DNA from: Cytidiella melzeri
Taxonomy: Eukaryota; Basidiomycota; Agaricomycetes; Polyporales; Irpicaceae
DNA: 64,000 nt
Direction: 5' to 3'
Assembly (NCBI GenBank): GCA_022592445.1
Contig: JABYQR010000216.1
Span: 1-64,000, forward strand
Part shown: in pieces, positions 45,365 to 57,985 of the stretch
How the letters are laid out: each line of letters opens with the position of its first letter
Numbering within the stretch: position 1 is the stretch's first letter
Program-made: the position numbers and the translations under genes
The notes under the pieces: model-generated
The model's database searches: none
Told to the model about the DNA's origin: nothing
Seen by the model: only the letters and a program-made list of their open reading frames with translations

Positions 45365-48180
45365 CTAATGCTTCTCTGGGAAAGTATTGTAGGACCTGTG
45401 GCTCACGATGATGCTAGTTTCTGCAGCGCGGACTGCGGCTGCTAGATCGAAGTGGAAAAACGGGGTTGAGGTCTGGACGAGAGGAGCTCTGCTACCGTTC
45501 TGCTTGCTCCCAGCGTCGACGGAACCATCTACAGTGTCTTCAAGCGACGAGCGAGAGCTGAACGTCGCAGACGACTCCGCAACAGCTTCAGGATCAGGAT
45601 CGAGTGCTCGTCGGGTGTATAAGTCGCCTCCTTCCTCTCCACAGTGCTGCGGATCCGCGATGTACTCGTCGTGGTAGCGAGTGACAGGCGCAACCTCCGG
45701 TCTCACACCAGAATCGCCTGTCGAACCCACTCCAAAGCCAGCTGCGACCAAAGAACGTCGTATCCAAGGGGACAGAATTGACGCGAAGTGGAACTGGATT
45801 GGGCGGTCTGCCCATCGTTCGACCTCATTCTTGGTGTCCACTAGTGCTTGAATTCCAGTGGTGTCGATATGCGAACTGTATGTGAGAAATCTGTCAGAAT
45901 CGGCTAATGCGCAAAACGTTACTATGCTTACATGGCAGAGAAGTCAAGGACGACGGCGCTCAAGATGGGCTTTGAAGTGTTCGTCAACTCCTCGCAGTTG
46001 CGTCCAGGGTCATTCCAAGGCCGCTCGCTGGCCTTCACGCCAGACATGTCTTTGCCTCGCTTCGTGTGCTCTTTGACGTAGTCCACTACAGAGTCGTTCA
46101 CCAAGGAAGAGTTGGGATACAGAAAACTCTCCTCGAACCGGTAGATGATCACTCCGGGCGCTGGAGGGTATACCTTCAGATGGGGGTTGAGAACACCGTC
46201 CTTCGGCTTCAACGGCACGAAGACCTCTCGCGCCTCGGAGTTGTGGTGAACAGTAAGCTTTCCCAGGAACGATCCACGAGGGCGCGCGATACGGACGAGG
46301 AGAAGGACGAGTGATGCCGCAACGGAGACATAAATACCATCTTCGATGGTCGCAAAAATGGTGGCCAGTACTGCAGCAAGCCAAATGACAAACTCTATAG
46401 GTGAGACGCGCCAGAAAGCAAACACTTGCGCGGGCGAAGCGACGAGATCGGCGACCGCATGAATGATGACGGCAGAGAGAGCAGCAGATGGGATCCAGAA
46501 AAAGGCAGGTGTGAGGCCGTAAAGAGCGACAATGACGACCACGGCGCTGAAGAGACCGGCAGCCGGGGTCTTCACTCCAGATTTCGATTGGAGTGCAGAA
46601 CGAGAGAAGGAGCCGGTCGCTGGGTATGCACCGAAGAGTGTACCAATGGTGTTTGTCACCCCAATAGCGATCAACTCTTGGTTGGGATTGATTTTGTACC
46701 CATTGACACGACCAAACGCTATTACAATTGAGGCGGTGAGCTAGGCATGCGTATCAATACTCTGCGTGACTGACATTTTGAGATGGCAATGTGTTCGAGG
46801 AATAGAATGATGGTAGCGACTGGGAGCTCTGGGGCCAATTGTCAATTTGTATATTCCACGACATGTTTCAGGAGATATACTGACCGCCAGCCAGAGCGGC
46901 CACAAGGTTGCGATCGATGGTCGGTTGACCAAGATGCTTGAAGCCACGAGGAACGTCCTGGAGAATCTTGATAGGATAGCTGCCAGACGCCGATCGGCGG
47001 TGGCGTGTATACAGCCACGATGCGATCGTAAGAACGATGATGACGAATGCATTCCTGAAGACATTGAAGAAAAAGAAAAGGCGCGCTGAGTATGGATGTC
47101 AGCTAAAGGTTCATCAACATCGTGACCAACAATACCTGAGCGAGGGAACCTCTTGGATAAACGTTGGCAGAGCGTTCTTATGATATATAAGAAGACCAAG
47201 CCTGGAATGCCAAAGGCTGCGTCAAGCTGTGTGAATGGTAAGTGCTTCAGTGTGTTGATGATCACTTTGTATGTTGCTGCGCGAGTGCTACAAATGACGT
47301 CAAATACAGATAAAAAGGTGTCATCAGCTGACTGGACTCACTCGAACCCTTTGAGTCCCAGCAACCCCGGCACTTGTCCAGAAACAATGTTGATGGCAGA
47401 TCCAGTCATGAAGCCGCTAACCGCTGGTGCTGGAATAAATTCTACGATCCATCCCAAGCGAAGAAGTCCGATGCCAAGGACAATGAAGCCACATATGAAG
47501 GCGACTGTCGTAGCTATCTGCGGACCGTCCCATTCTCCAGGGTGGGCATCGTTGACATGCTTGATGATTTGTGAGACCGTGAGAGACATAACGGCCACGG
47601 GACCAATTGACACGTCTTTGGACGTTGCGAAGAACTACAACGACTTAGTAAGTGCTATATCAGTGGTGGTATGATGAGATAATCCTTACACAGTAACATA
47701 AGACACCGACGAAGGATGAGTATAGACCATACTCCGTAGGAAGAGTAGCGATCTGCGGACCGAGGTGAGTTACATGTAGAAGCTAGGACTTGAGTATAAC
47801 GTTACCTGTGCATATGACATACTCTGTGGAACCCCCACAATTCCAACTGTAAGGCCTGCGACTAGGTCGCCGTAGGCCCACCCAAAGTCTATTGTTTATC
47901 AGACATTAGGACTTACGACTCGACTCCTGGTAGCGACGGCGAGACTTACTGTAGCGATGGATCCAGCTAAGAATAGGAAACAAGCTAGTCACGTAACGGA
48001 TCACCTATACAGCACACTTAGCCGCAGCACGCAATGGAATGCACAGACAGTGCTCACCGCGTGGATTGGATTTTGTGCGAGCCCGCTAAACCACTCTGCG
48101 GTGGAGATGACTGGCACAGCATCTTCCGGGTACTCGACAATCTGTTTGCCAAGTTTCTTGATTCTTGCCGCAGATTCCAT
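45365..48180 (-). CDS. SulP-family sulfate permease with STAS domain (copy 2, inverted paralogue)
   Basis: Start ATG 48180 (MESAARIKKLGKQIVEYPED), stop 45365 (...NTFPEKH). Same exon plan as copy 1. Shared core: SKDVSIGPVAVMSLTVSQII, PAVSGFMTGSAINIVSGQVP, LIAIGVTNTIGTLFGAYPAT and AFFWIPSAALSAVIIHAVAD. The STAS part is VVLDFSAM joined to the DTKNEVERWADRPIQFHFAS region. As read, the membrane core is roughly 80% identical to copy 1, while the N-terminus and C-terminal tail differ more. Frames can be joined throughout by GT...AG introns, so it looks functional. Confidence 0.86.
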
Positions 48181-49823
48181 GTTGTAGAGGAAGGGGAAAG
48201 GGAAGTAGGAGAGAAGAGTCGGGAGGGGGGAGGGATAGAGGGATGTCATGTGCAAGACCGACGACACCACTTATATCGTGTTGAATTGACAAATAGACAT
48301 CGAACTTCCTCGCTGAAGGTAAGTCGAGGTTGATGTCGCGCTCAGTTTTTGCTGGGATAGTGCATCGGGCCCAACGCAGTTGGTGGAAGCCTCCACTGCG
48401 TACACGCTGGAAGCACGAGTAAGAATGCGGGCATAACTTTGCGGATCGCTCTAGAAGCCTTTGTGAGATTCGTTCATCGAGACAAGTCCACTGAGGCATG
48501 CTGGACTTACTGTGAATGCGCATAGTTCCATTGGCTCAAAAAAGTGTTGAGGCCTGTGCACGGCGAGAGACTGTCAAGTATCTGATGGAGTTTTCAGTCA
48601 TAGCGGCGGCTGAAATCACCGCGCAAAATATTGAATCTCCGACTTCAACCTGTCATTCTAGGAAAATGCTGTAGTTTCGAGCTCGCGGCGCCACATACTG
48701 TACCTCGGTCTGCATTTCCTGCGGAGAGCATGACCTCTATGCTGTCAAAGACGATTCAAGTAGCATCAATAAATTTCGTAACTATATCTCTACTAGCTCT
48801 CAGGCTGAGCAGTTCAGTAACAAGCGACTCTGCCAGTGTGGCACATTCAACCTGAAGTTGAAGTTGGCGCCTGATAACAAACGAGCTGACTGCATAGCTA
48901 ACTCTCAGATATTGACCATCATCTTTCAGTTTGAATAAATGCGTTGTCTGTAAAGTCATGCTGGCCTTTGTCTTCCCCTCGGTTTTGATCGGTGAACTGC
49001 CGTTACGGTCTCGTCGCCCAACACATATGTCTTGGACCCGAGTGTGAAGGGCGACAATTTCAGATTGCACTATTACTCAAATGCCAAGGTGTAGATGTTT
49101 CGGGTTGCCCATCAATCTAAAGCATGGCAGACTTCATGTCGCGACGATTTAAAAAATTGGTCGCGGCGAAAATCGCAGCGGCTTTAGTTGCTGAGAGCCT
49201 GTATTCGCCAGCTCAGGCTATGAAGTTGTCACAGTAAGAGACGTCCTGCTCGCAGAAAATGTAACCCAGTTCGACAGCGTGCGGTACCGAACAGCGACAC
49301 CTTCCGTCAGCATGTACACGGCGGAAGGACGGTCACTGCTTGATCCCCTGCATGGATATTTATGTCATGCGGCCATCCCCCGAGTTGAGATGTTGAGGAA
49401 AAGGGGGTTCGTGGCTAAGGAGCAGGCCGGGTTTGAGTGATAGGCTGCGAATTCCGATATGAACCTACATTGTCCTCGCGGAGACAAATTCGGACAAATG
49501 GGAGTACTATTGTACACGGCCCGATTGGCGTAGACGACGATTGCAAAAGAGATCCAGACGTACCAGCCCGTGCCAACGGCGTGGTTATGCTGCTCATGAA
49601 CCCCAGTCCTGATTAGATTTCCACCACAAGGAGACGAGGCTGGCCGGCGAACTAACAGACACTTTATGATCAAGTAAGGTAATAAGATCATGGTGAATCA
49701 ATACATGAAGCTCGCTGATATCCATTTTCCTCCCAATCACTTGTCAACTAGTAGATGTGTGCAGCCATAGAGCTCCAGAGATACATTGTATGATGTTGTA
49801 TGTGTTCGAAACAGTGTGCATCG
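48181..49823. other. 1.6-kb stretch without a recognised gene
   Basis: Upstream region of permease 2 and 3' side of NYN copy 2. An open frame at 48756-49070 (-) encodes QSEIVALHTRVQDICVGRRD... with no domain I recognise. No RNA gene or repeat seen. Confidence 0.4.
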
Positions 49824-51665
49824 TCAAGGCCGCCCATGTCCGTGCCACTTGGGTTGTAGAGATACCCATGCGCTATTGCCAGTTCCACCGACGGTGACGA
49901 TACCACACGTTTGTGCCAGAGTCACATACTGCTTGAATGTGGAGATTCCAATGTCCTTGTACACATTTGAACTGCGTTTCAAGAGGAGTTGTGCCAGATC
50001 TGTCCGGAGCACCCGTGTATTGCCTGCTAGTCGAGCCTCGTCCAGCGAGCGAATCAAATGAACAAAGCGACGAGCATCAGCTGTTTCTTGCGCCGAAACA
50101 GCCTTGACATTCGCGGGCACCTTTACAGGCGAAGGAAGACCAGCGCCTAGTGCGACTTCAGGTGGACGGGAACCGAGTGATGCAGCGCCGAGAAGCTGTG
50201 TATGTTGCGACGTCGGCAGAGGTATTTGCGGTGAGTCGGGCGGTTTGACATCATGTGGAATAGTGTGCAATGTCGAGGGTGTTGTTGGCTTGGTAGGCGG
50301 CACGCATATTGTCAGGGTTAGCGCCGGGACTCCCTTGGACGGTGGAATCGAGAGTGGAAGCGACGATAGTGGCGCAATAGTCAGATTTGATTGCATGGCA
50401 TCCACTTTGTTATTGGCGACAGTGACAGACTCGCCAGTCGTGTTCTGGAAATTGGAGAAAATCAACGACAGTTAGATTTGTGCGGTATAAGGTCAACGCA
50501 GCTTAGCTGACGTTTGGCAATGGAGTATCTGCATCTGCGTACGGAGATTGTAATGCGTCCTGAAAGCTTTGTGAATCGCTGTCCTCCTCAGTCATCTAAA
50601 TCATAGTCAACGGCAGGAGACATGAACACGATATATTCTCTTCTTCAACCAGTGTTGTACACACACCTCCACAGCAGAAGACATATTCACAGCTGTCGAG
50701 AGCTCACTTTCCCCCTCCGACAGGGTGCTGGATTTTGCAGACATCAAAACATCCTCAACTTCCGGTACGGCAGATTTTGAAGGGCCTAGGTCGAGAATAA
50801 GACATCTATCGGCAGGAGTGCAGCCATTCACGGTACAGGTGGTCGAGCCCTCCTTGTCTGATGCAGATGCAGGATGCGTGACTGAGGTGGTACGCGCACG
50901 AGAAGGGCGAGCTAGTGTGGCATTCCAATCGTCTACGAACGACTGACCATTAGCTAATTTTGGCAAGGGAGATAGCAGAGCGGTGCTTGTCGATGACGAT
51001 GCGTATGTAGACTCCCGGGTACCTTGAGAGGCTTCGGAACTTGGTGGCGGAACTGTAGCATCGCTTGAGCGTCGGCTATGTGTGTGGCCACCCTGTAGGA
51101 CAAGCACATCCCAGTCCAAAACTTCGGAGGCACGATATCTGAGGTTGATATGCCCTTGCTTTGGCGCAATAACTACGACGTGATATCCTCTTAGACGAAG
51201 AGTGGATATGGCGTAGACAAAATCACGATCCCCAGAAAGGACGATAACCGTGGCCGGGGCCTCATTATCCATAGCAAAGGTCATCATATCCACTGTGGAT
51301 TCGTACGTATCAATTTGTTACACAAAACACTACCGGTAACATACCTAGCATCATCTTGTCCGCTACATCCTTTCGCCCGTTGTGTGGGCAGTCGGTAAGA
51401 GTTACGCCACACGACTGCAGCTCGGACCGTAAGGAGAGTGTTTTGGCGGAGCATTGCTCGTAGAGCTCGAGGTATGCCTTGAAAACTTTGATAGGTCCAT
51501 ACTCCTGTGCAATACGTCGGATTTTATCCACTTCACATACTCCTGCAGTATTTGGGAGGGGACAATTCTCTGTGAACGACTAGGTCAATGAGATCCTTGA
51601 AGTGCTTCAACTGTAGACTGACCGAAATCCCAGAAAATTGCCACAGGACGCTGCCGGGAATCCAT
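49824..51665 (-). CDS. NYN-domain ribonuclease with LOTUS/OST-HTH-like C-terminus (copy 2)
   Basis: Start ATG 51665: MDSRQRPVAIFWDFENCPLP across the first intron (donor GTCAGT, acceptor CAG before AGAATTGT). The NYN fold: KIRRIAQEYGPIKVFKAYLE, SCGVTLTDCPHNGRKDVADK, VIVLSGDRDFVYAISTLRLR. The acids in WDFEN, KDVADK and SGDRDF are all present. A long Ser/Thr-rich linker spans two introns. The C-terminal module (FVHLIRSLDEARLAGNTRVL, VYKDIGISTFKQYVTLA, GGTGNSAWVSLQPKW) matches that of copy 1 at 29212 in layout and spacing. Sequence divergence outside the two domains is large, so the duplication is old. Confidence 0.8.
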
Positions 51666-52430
51666 AGAACGAGTTTGGGGAAAGTGTCGAATGAGGTGTG
51701 AGGCTATTGAACAAACTGGCTGGTTAAATAGGAGCTTCGCCTCGTGATGGGAGCACTTGGTTGTGGCTGCGTTTACGCAACTTCCCGCACAGGAATAAGG
51801 ATGGTGGCCAATCCGCAGAGCAAACAGGGTGATTAGGAGGACGATGGGTTATGAGAGGCTGTACTATATGGCCATCATGATATAGGACAGGAGCAGTGTA
51901 CCCGCCCTAGTACAAAGGGGCCCCAGCGCCATAGTACCGATCGCCTTGGTTAAGCTGAGGCCATAGAGAGATATGTTTACCCAAAGTAAAACACATAGCA
52001 AGATTCTGAGACAAAAGTGAAGACGGTGAAAATGTCATACATGGAGCAAGGTCGTCGACATTGAGTCTCGTCAGCGCGAGACCCTCATGTCAGGGTTCTG
52101 AATTGGCATGAGTTTCCGGCGCTTACGAAAATACTACTCCCAATAAATATATCCGCCAGAGAGAAACATGTACACTGTGACCCATTGACATGAATACTAC
52201 GCTCGAGCGCACACGGTACCTTGCAATTTGTAGACCAATCCAACTCAAAGGTGATCATGACATGAACCATGTCACTGCACAACTTGTGGTATGCCGCCAT
52301 GCTGCTGGCTCCAACTTGAATCCCGCCGTATGGTGTTTCCTGACATGGGCTGTAAACTGAACACCACTGAATGTACTGCAGATAACGTGCATAGCCTATT
52401 CCTGCCGTACAGTGGGAGGAGGTAGACTTT
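51666..52430. other. Intergenic, NYN copy 2 promoter to LINE tail
   Basis: No gene recognised. The near 200 bases hold the promoter of NYN copy 2. Confidence 0.45.
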
Positions 52431-52927
52431 TTATTTTATTTTATTTTTATTATCTAAGTTTATAAAGGTCCGTGCGTAACGTAGTTACATGTGAGACCAT
52501 ATTCCGAAACCATGAAACGGCTGCCAGCGCCCGTCCCGATTGTGGGTTGTTTTATACAGTCCTCGGATGAGTGGTGTGGACCGGACAGCGAGGCAGTGGT
52601 GTTCAGGCACCGCCCAAGTGTCACAACCTATACTTGGCAGAAACAGAAAGGGAGACATAGACCCCCGGCCCCATGTTGGCCTGCGGCTGCGAGTGCCCGC
52701 TGCAACTGCTAATTTCTGACGGTTTTTTCAGGACGGTTGAATGTGGTATGTCCTAGGCCTGATGACTTAGCCCCGTCTAAGCGCGTTGTCGCTACTACGC
52801 AGAAAGAGAAAATAACCCCCCCTCTGTTGAAGAAACAAAACATTCACCAACATGCCAGGTCATGGCACACAAAAGCCCTTTCACTTACTTAGGTGAAGGG
52901 TTCCTTCGCCGGATGCAGGGTAGAGAA

Positions 52928-52932
52928 CACCC
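52928..52932. repeat. Target-site duplication CACCC, left of copia
   Basis: CACCC here and at 58425-58429 border the copia element exactly. Confidence 0.85.
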
Positions 52933-53371
52933 TAAAGCCGGTCGAATGTATTCAACACGTCTAGAGGCAGGGATGGATGCGCAGTCGTAATCCCACTTGC
53001 CGTCGTAAGGACCTAAGACACACGAGCAGAGCGAGTTAATCCAGGTGCGAAAGAGAAAGAGCACGATTAGCATAATGACTGTACCTAAGACACACGAGCA
53101 GAGCGAGTTAACTAAAGGTACAGGCTGTGAGCATATTGCATATGTGAGGGACAACGAAGAATACTCACTCCAGGTGCGAAAGAGAAAGAGCACGATGGAG
53201 TGTCAGGAGCGGGGGCGAAGGTATATAAGACAGAGCCCTCAGGCGACCCAAAAAGGAATATCTGTGATACAGATGTGTCCGCGTGATGAAAGAACAATAA
53301 AGCGACCATATACGGAATACAAAAGGAAACCCGGTAACTAAGAGTCCGTGAGCCGGAGCTGAAAACCATTA
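52933..53371 (-). repeat. Copia 3' LTR, 439 bp
   Basis: TAAAGCCGGTCG...AAACCATTA on the plus strand. It holds a repeated block (CCTAAGACACACGAGCAGAG and CCAGGTGCGAAAGAGAAAGA each twice) and TATATAAGACAGAG on the plus strand. Confidence 0.92.
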
Positions 53372-54115
53372 CTCCCCCTCAGCGAGGTGAAACTGGACAA
53401 GCCCTAAGGACTCAGAGTGATGAACGTGAGCTTCAGCCGGTAAAGACTTGGTGAAGATGTCAGCGGGGTTGTCAACTCCAGGGATTCGAACCAATTCGAC
53501 GAGGCCTTCGGTGACGCATTCGTGAACAGCGTGCGCAGTGACGCGAGTATGTTTTGAGCGATGCTTCACGTGGGTGGACTTGGAAGCGTCTACAGCACTC
53601 TTGTTGTCGCAATGAAGGACGACAGGTAGAGGAAGAGGTTGCTCAATTTGATCAGTGAGAATCTTCAACCACTTGAGTTGCTCGCAAGCTTCGTGAGCCG
53701 CAAAGTATTCTGAGTCGAAGGTAGACTTCGCCACAGAACGTTGTTTGCGCGAGGACCAGCAGACAGCGCCATAGCCTAGGAAATAAACCCAGCCAGATGT
53801 GGAGAGCGAGTCATCTAAGTCGCCGGCAAAGTCAGCGTCGGTGTAACCGACAAGGTCGTCAACGCCTTCGTCATTATGGCCTAGACAAAGTCGGAGACTG
53901 GAGGTACCGCGAAGGTAGCGAAGAACATGATATGCAGCGCGGAGATGCAGCTGCGAGGGGTTGGACTGGTATTGACAGAGCTTCGCAACAGCGTACGAGA
54001 TGTCAGGTCGAGTTCCAAGGGAGGCGTACATGAGTGAGCCAAGTACGCTGCGGTATGTGTGGATAAGTGCTGGGTCGCACTGTTCCTTAGGATTTTCGTT
54101 GTGTACCAACTGCAT
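53369..54115 (-). pseudogene. Copia RT end and RNase H
   Basis: RSVLGSLMYASLGTRPDISY, then RNase H acids in YTDADFAGD, STFDSEYFAAHEA and LHCDNKSAVDASKS, and a tail IPGVDNPADIFTKSLP. Complete in itself, but in a different frame from the RT ORF upstream; the break lies near 54115-54190. Confidence 0.85.
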
Positions 54116-54180
54116 ACCGGTTGGAAGCGGTGTGGAGGCAGGATTGGAGTCCTCATGCTGGAAGCGTTTGAGAACGGAAT

Positions 54181-55425
54181 TTATGTAGACCTCTTGGTCG
54201 AGGTAGATGAGATGACTCCCCTATCCCGAGTGATACGGATACCGAGATAGTGCTTGAGCTCGCCTAAGTCTTTGAGATCGAAATGGCGACGAAGAGCGTC
54301 CTTGGTCTCCTTGATGAGGGTGAGACTGTTTCCCATAATAGTGAGATCGTCGACGTAGCAAACAATAATTTGGAGGGCTCCCCCTCGTCGACGAGTGAAA
54401 ATGGCGACATCACCTGTGTCGTAACAGACGAAGCCGAGTTCTTCGAGGCATGCCTTGAGCGTGAGGAACCATTGGCGTCCTGCTTGCTTTAGGCCGTAGA
54501 TTGCCTTATGAAGGCGGCATACTTTGCCTTCATCCAGTACAAACCCTTCAGGTTGCTCCATGTAAACCTCCTCGTCCAAAGATCCGTTCAGATAGGCTTG
54601 TTGGAAGTCAATCTGGTGGATTTCCCAGTCTAGAATAGCTGCCAAGGCGACGAGGTATCGCCAAGACTCCAGACGGGCGACGGGAGCGAAGGTGTCTGTG
54701 AAATCGATGCCTTGAACTTGCTCAAAACCCTTGGCTACCAGACGTGCCTTATAACGATCAACATTACCGTCCTTGTCGAGTTTGAGTTTGTAAACCCATT
54801 TGCTCTTGATCGCCTTGCGACCAGGGGGCAAATCGACTAGTTTCCATGTTCCAGTGTCCTGGAGACCTTTGATTTCGGCCTCCATAGCTGCACGCCAGTC
54901 ATCTCGATCCGGTGAACCCATAGCCTGCCGATAGGTACGAGGCTCCCCCTGAGGCGTAACTGCCGCTGCCAGCATGACGACCTGCTCGTCAGAGAGGACA
55001 GCGCCGGCGTCAGCTTTCGCTTTGCCTTTGCCTTTGTAGGGGACCTTGTTACCGCGAGCCCGAGTCGTCTCCTCAATCTCTTGTTCAGTAGCAGCCCACA
55101 TAGACTGGAGACGCTTCGCATCACGAGGTACAACAGTGCGTTGTGAACGACGTGTAACACCAGCATGAGCTGGGTTGGAGAATGGAAGGTAGTCATGTGG
55201 AGAAGTGGCCGGAAGACGATTGGGATTTGGCTCGAGTTTGGGAGAAGGTACGACAGGAGGGCCTTTCCGTTTGGAAGGCGAGAGTGGCGTGGATGAAGAG
55301 CTAGGCTCTGGTTCAGCAGATGTGGACGAACTAGGAATAGGAGTAGAGGGACGCGGTATCCGTGAAGGCGTAGGAGCCGACGTGGATGTTGCGTCAGGAG
55401 GAGGTGGTTGTTGAGTTGGGGGCAC
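54181..55425 (-). pseudogene. Copia reverse transcriptase
   Basis: After a Ser/Pro-rich linker, RT motifs are intact: WKLVDLPPGRKAIKSKWVYK, YKARLVAKGFEQVQGIDFTD, IDFQQAYLNGSLDEEVYMEQ, KAIYGLKQAGRQWF and the catalytic IIVCYVDDLTIMG. The frame ends early at ITRDRGVISSTSTKRST where a one-base change would carry on into the next ORF. Confidence 0.87.
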
Positions 55426-55555
55426 TTGCGACGTGGTAGTAGCCGGCTGCGAAGAGGGCGTTAAAGGGAGTGAAGTTCAAGATCGTACGTGGTCGGCGGA
55501 GAGGTTGGAATGCTCGAAGTTGGTTGAGTAGGAGGTGAAGGACGGTTAGGAAAGA

Positions 55556-57213
55556 TCAGTTCGTCGAATACAACGTCAGTACTCGAGACATCCTATGAGT
55601 ATGTTTGTCCCATAAGCGGTAACCTTTAGAACCCGCTTCATACCCAACATGCACAAGAGGCTGAGCGTGAGCATCGAGCTTCCTGCGATGATCCTTGTGA
55701 ATGTGGCGATAGGCAAGGCAACCAAAACACGGAAGTATGAAACATCCGGCTTGGAGCCAGTGATAATCTCGAATGGTGTCCTCCAATCCAGAGACCGTTT
55801 GGGTGCTCGGTTGCGCACATGCACAGCGGTTTTCACGGCTTCTTCCCAGAATCCTTTGGACATCCCGGCGGCGTAAAGCATAGAGAGCGCAGCCTCCATG
55901 ATGGTGCGGTTGAAACGCTCAGCCTTGCCGTTTTGTTGTGGTGTATCCGGGGTGGTGCGCTGATGGACAATGCCAAGATCCTTCAGTCGTTGCACGAAGC
56001 GCTTCGACTGGTATTCACCGCCCCTGTCAGAGCGAAGAATCTTGATATCCCTCTCGAACTGAGTTTTGACCAGCTGACGGAACTCCTCGAACTTCTGCTC
56101 CTGTTCGTCTTTGTGTTTCAGGAAATAAATCCAGACGTTGTCAGAGCAGTCGTCGATGTACGTGAGCATGTAGAGGTGTCCGCCGTTTACAGAAGAGTTC
56201 TGCATAGGTCCAGCCAAGTCAGTGTGGATGAGATCGAAAGGTTTGTCCGCGCGAGGTGTCGAGGATGAATGGAATGTGCGTCGTGTGGCCTTGCCGAGTT
56301 GACAACCTTCGCATGCGTGTTCAGAGCGAGGAGTCTTCTCGTCGATAGTCAGACCTGTCACCGGGGAGTCGTCAGAGCGTAGCTTCTGTAGTGCTTCCCA
56401 GTTCAGGTGACCATAGCGTTGGTGTACAAGGTCGATGGGTGACGAGTGCGTGTGCGTGGAGGAGGCGACCGACGAAGAAGAGACGCGAAGTCCCAACCAG
56501 TATTGGCCGCCCTTGAGAGTACCTATGCCGTAGGTGGTATCATTCTTGTGTATCCGTGCTTTACCGCCAGTGAAAACGGTAGAGAATCCTTTGGAGTCAA
56601 GACAGGAAATCGAAATGAGTCGGTAGGCGATGCCCGGGCAGTATAAGACGTTGTCAAACTGCGCTGTGAGCTGCTTTCCATCAACGTGTACGGTTCCACG
56701 TACGCTCCCAGACCCAAGCGTAGACATTGAAGTCTTCGAAGCATCAGCCAATGTCGCAAACGACGGCGTAGCGAACGGCTTGTAGTCGTGGAAGTCGTTG
56801 AGGTTGTTGGTGATGTGTCTCGTACAGCCTGAGTCGAGCATCCAGGGTGTTTCACCCGAAGCATAAAACATAACATCTATATTTGCGACGTTGGCGGCTT
56901 CGGACGTGGAGTCCTCAGCAGAGACTACATGTACAGCAGCAGAACCGTTAGACGATGATGGTGACCCAGAAGATTCCTTCTTCCCCTTGTCCTTTCCTCC
57001 TTTTCCCCCTTTCCTTGCCTCCTCAATGGCAGCCTTCTTCTTACGACACTCGTCCTCTGTATGACCCTTGTATTTGCAGAACCCGCACTGCTTCTTTGAC
57101 TTGCCCGACGAGGACGAAGTCGAAGACTTGTTGAACTTGACCGCAGAGACTGAAGGCGATTCCTTTCGCTTAGCCTCGTCGATGAGGCGCGATCGGATGT
57201 CGTCGTATTTCAA
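55556..57213 (-). pseudogene. Copia Gag end, protease and integrase
   Basis: Zinc knuckle CGFCKYKGHTEDEC; protease WMLDSGCTRHITNNL; integrase zinc region HQRYGHLNWEALQKL...CEGCQLGK; core acids in HTDLAGPM, RSDRGGEYQS and QNGKAERFNRTIME. All catalytic residues are present. Near 55730 the frame slips: YFRV is followed in another frame by FGCLAYRHIHKDHRRKLDA and VHVGYEAGSKGYRLWD. Confidence 0.87.
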
Positions 57214-57855
57214 GTCTTTGGCGCGGTGACAGCGAGGATGGGCTCGACGATGTTGGCGAAGGAGTCAGGGAGTACCGAGAGAGACCGAAGATTTTGAGCA
57301 GTTCCTTGTCGCTAAGGATGCCGGAGGCGTCAACTTCTTGCCAGAGACACCGCGTTCTTCAAGCTGTTCAACGAGAGGGCGTGAGCCGTCGATCGTGTGA
57401 AGGAAGTATGCTTGAACTTGAGGAACGCAGAGAGAGTGGTCGAGGCGGAGTAGTTGGCCTTAAGCTTGCGTAGATCTCGGCGGCAGAGTTGGTCTCGAGG
57501 TCGAAGAGATGGTGGAGAGAGCTGTCGACGGTCGCGAGGAGAACCAGAGTGACGTTGGCGTCGGCCTTGCACCAGTCGTTGTAGTCCGTGTCGGTGGACG
57601 CGGGCTTGACCAGAGAAGGATCGACCATGCCAGACGCGGCTTGCGTCTTGAGGAACTGGATGAACAGCATGTTCCATTCCTTCCAGTTGTTGGCACCAGG
57701 CAGCTTAGGCAGCGAGTCGAGTTTGATGAACGAGGAGTTGCTGGAAGTGTTCTTGACGAACGACGAACCAGCGCAGAGGGACCTGCAGAGGCAGGAGTGG
57801 ACCCAGCAGGGCCAGACGATGCCGAACCACCTGTGGGAGGTGTGGTGCTCGACAT
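57214..57855 (-). pseudogene. Copia Gag N-terminal region, several frame breaks
   Basis: Start ATG 57855 (MSSTTPPTGGSASSGPAGST). One break near 57775 passes to FVKNTSSNSSFIKLDSLPKL, GANNWKEWNMLFIQFLK and SSLHHLFDLETNSAAEIYA. Further breaks follow (LKANYSASTTLSAFLKFK, then LHTIDGSRPLVEQLEE, then LSDKELLKIFGLSRYS). At least four single-base shifts are needed to read gag through. Confidence 0.8.
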
Positions 57856-57973
57856 GATGATAGGACGTTAAGGATATGGATGTGAAGACCTGGAGTCGTG
57901 TGTCGACGTTGATCGGAGCGAAGCGCAGATGGGCGCGATAAGGTGAACGACGAGTGTGGATTAGAGTCAGGCG

Positions 57974-57985
57974 GGGCTCATAACC
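57974..57985 (-). promoter_or_regulatory. Primer-binding site, half-tRNA(iMet) type
   Basis: Minus-strand GGTTATGAGCCC at the inner edge of the 5' LTR; third copy of the same site in this window. Confidence 0.85.

Noticed and set aside
53045..53341. Identical 98-codon frames at 53045 and 58098
   Set aside because: Both are inside the two identical copia LTRs.
53461..53500. GGGATTCGAACC-like string as a tRNA gene
   Set aside because: It lies in the RNase H coding region of copia and no cloverleaf can be drawn around it.
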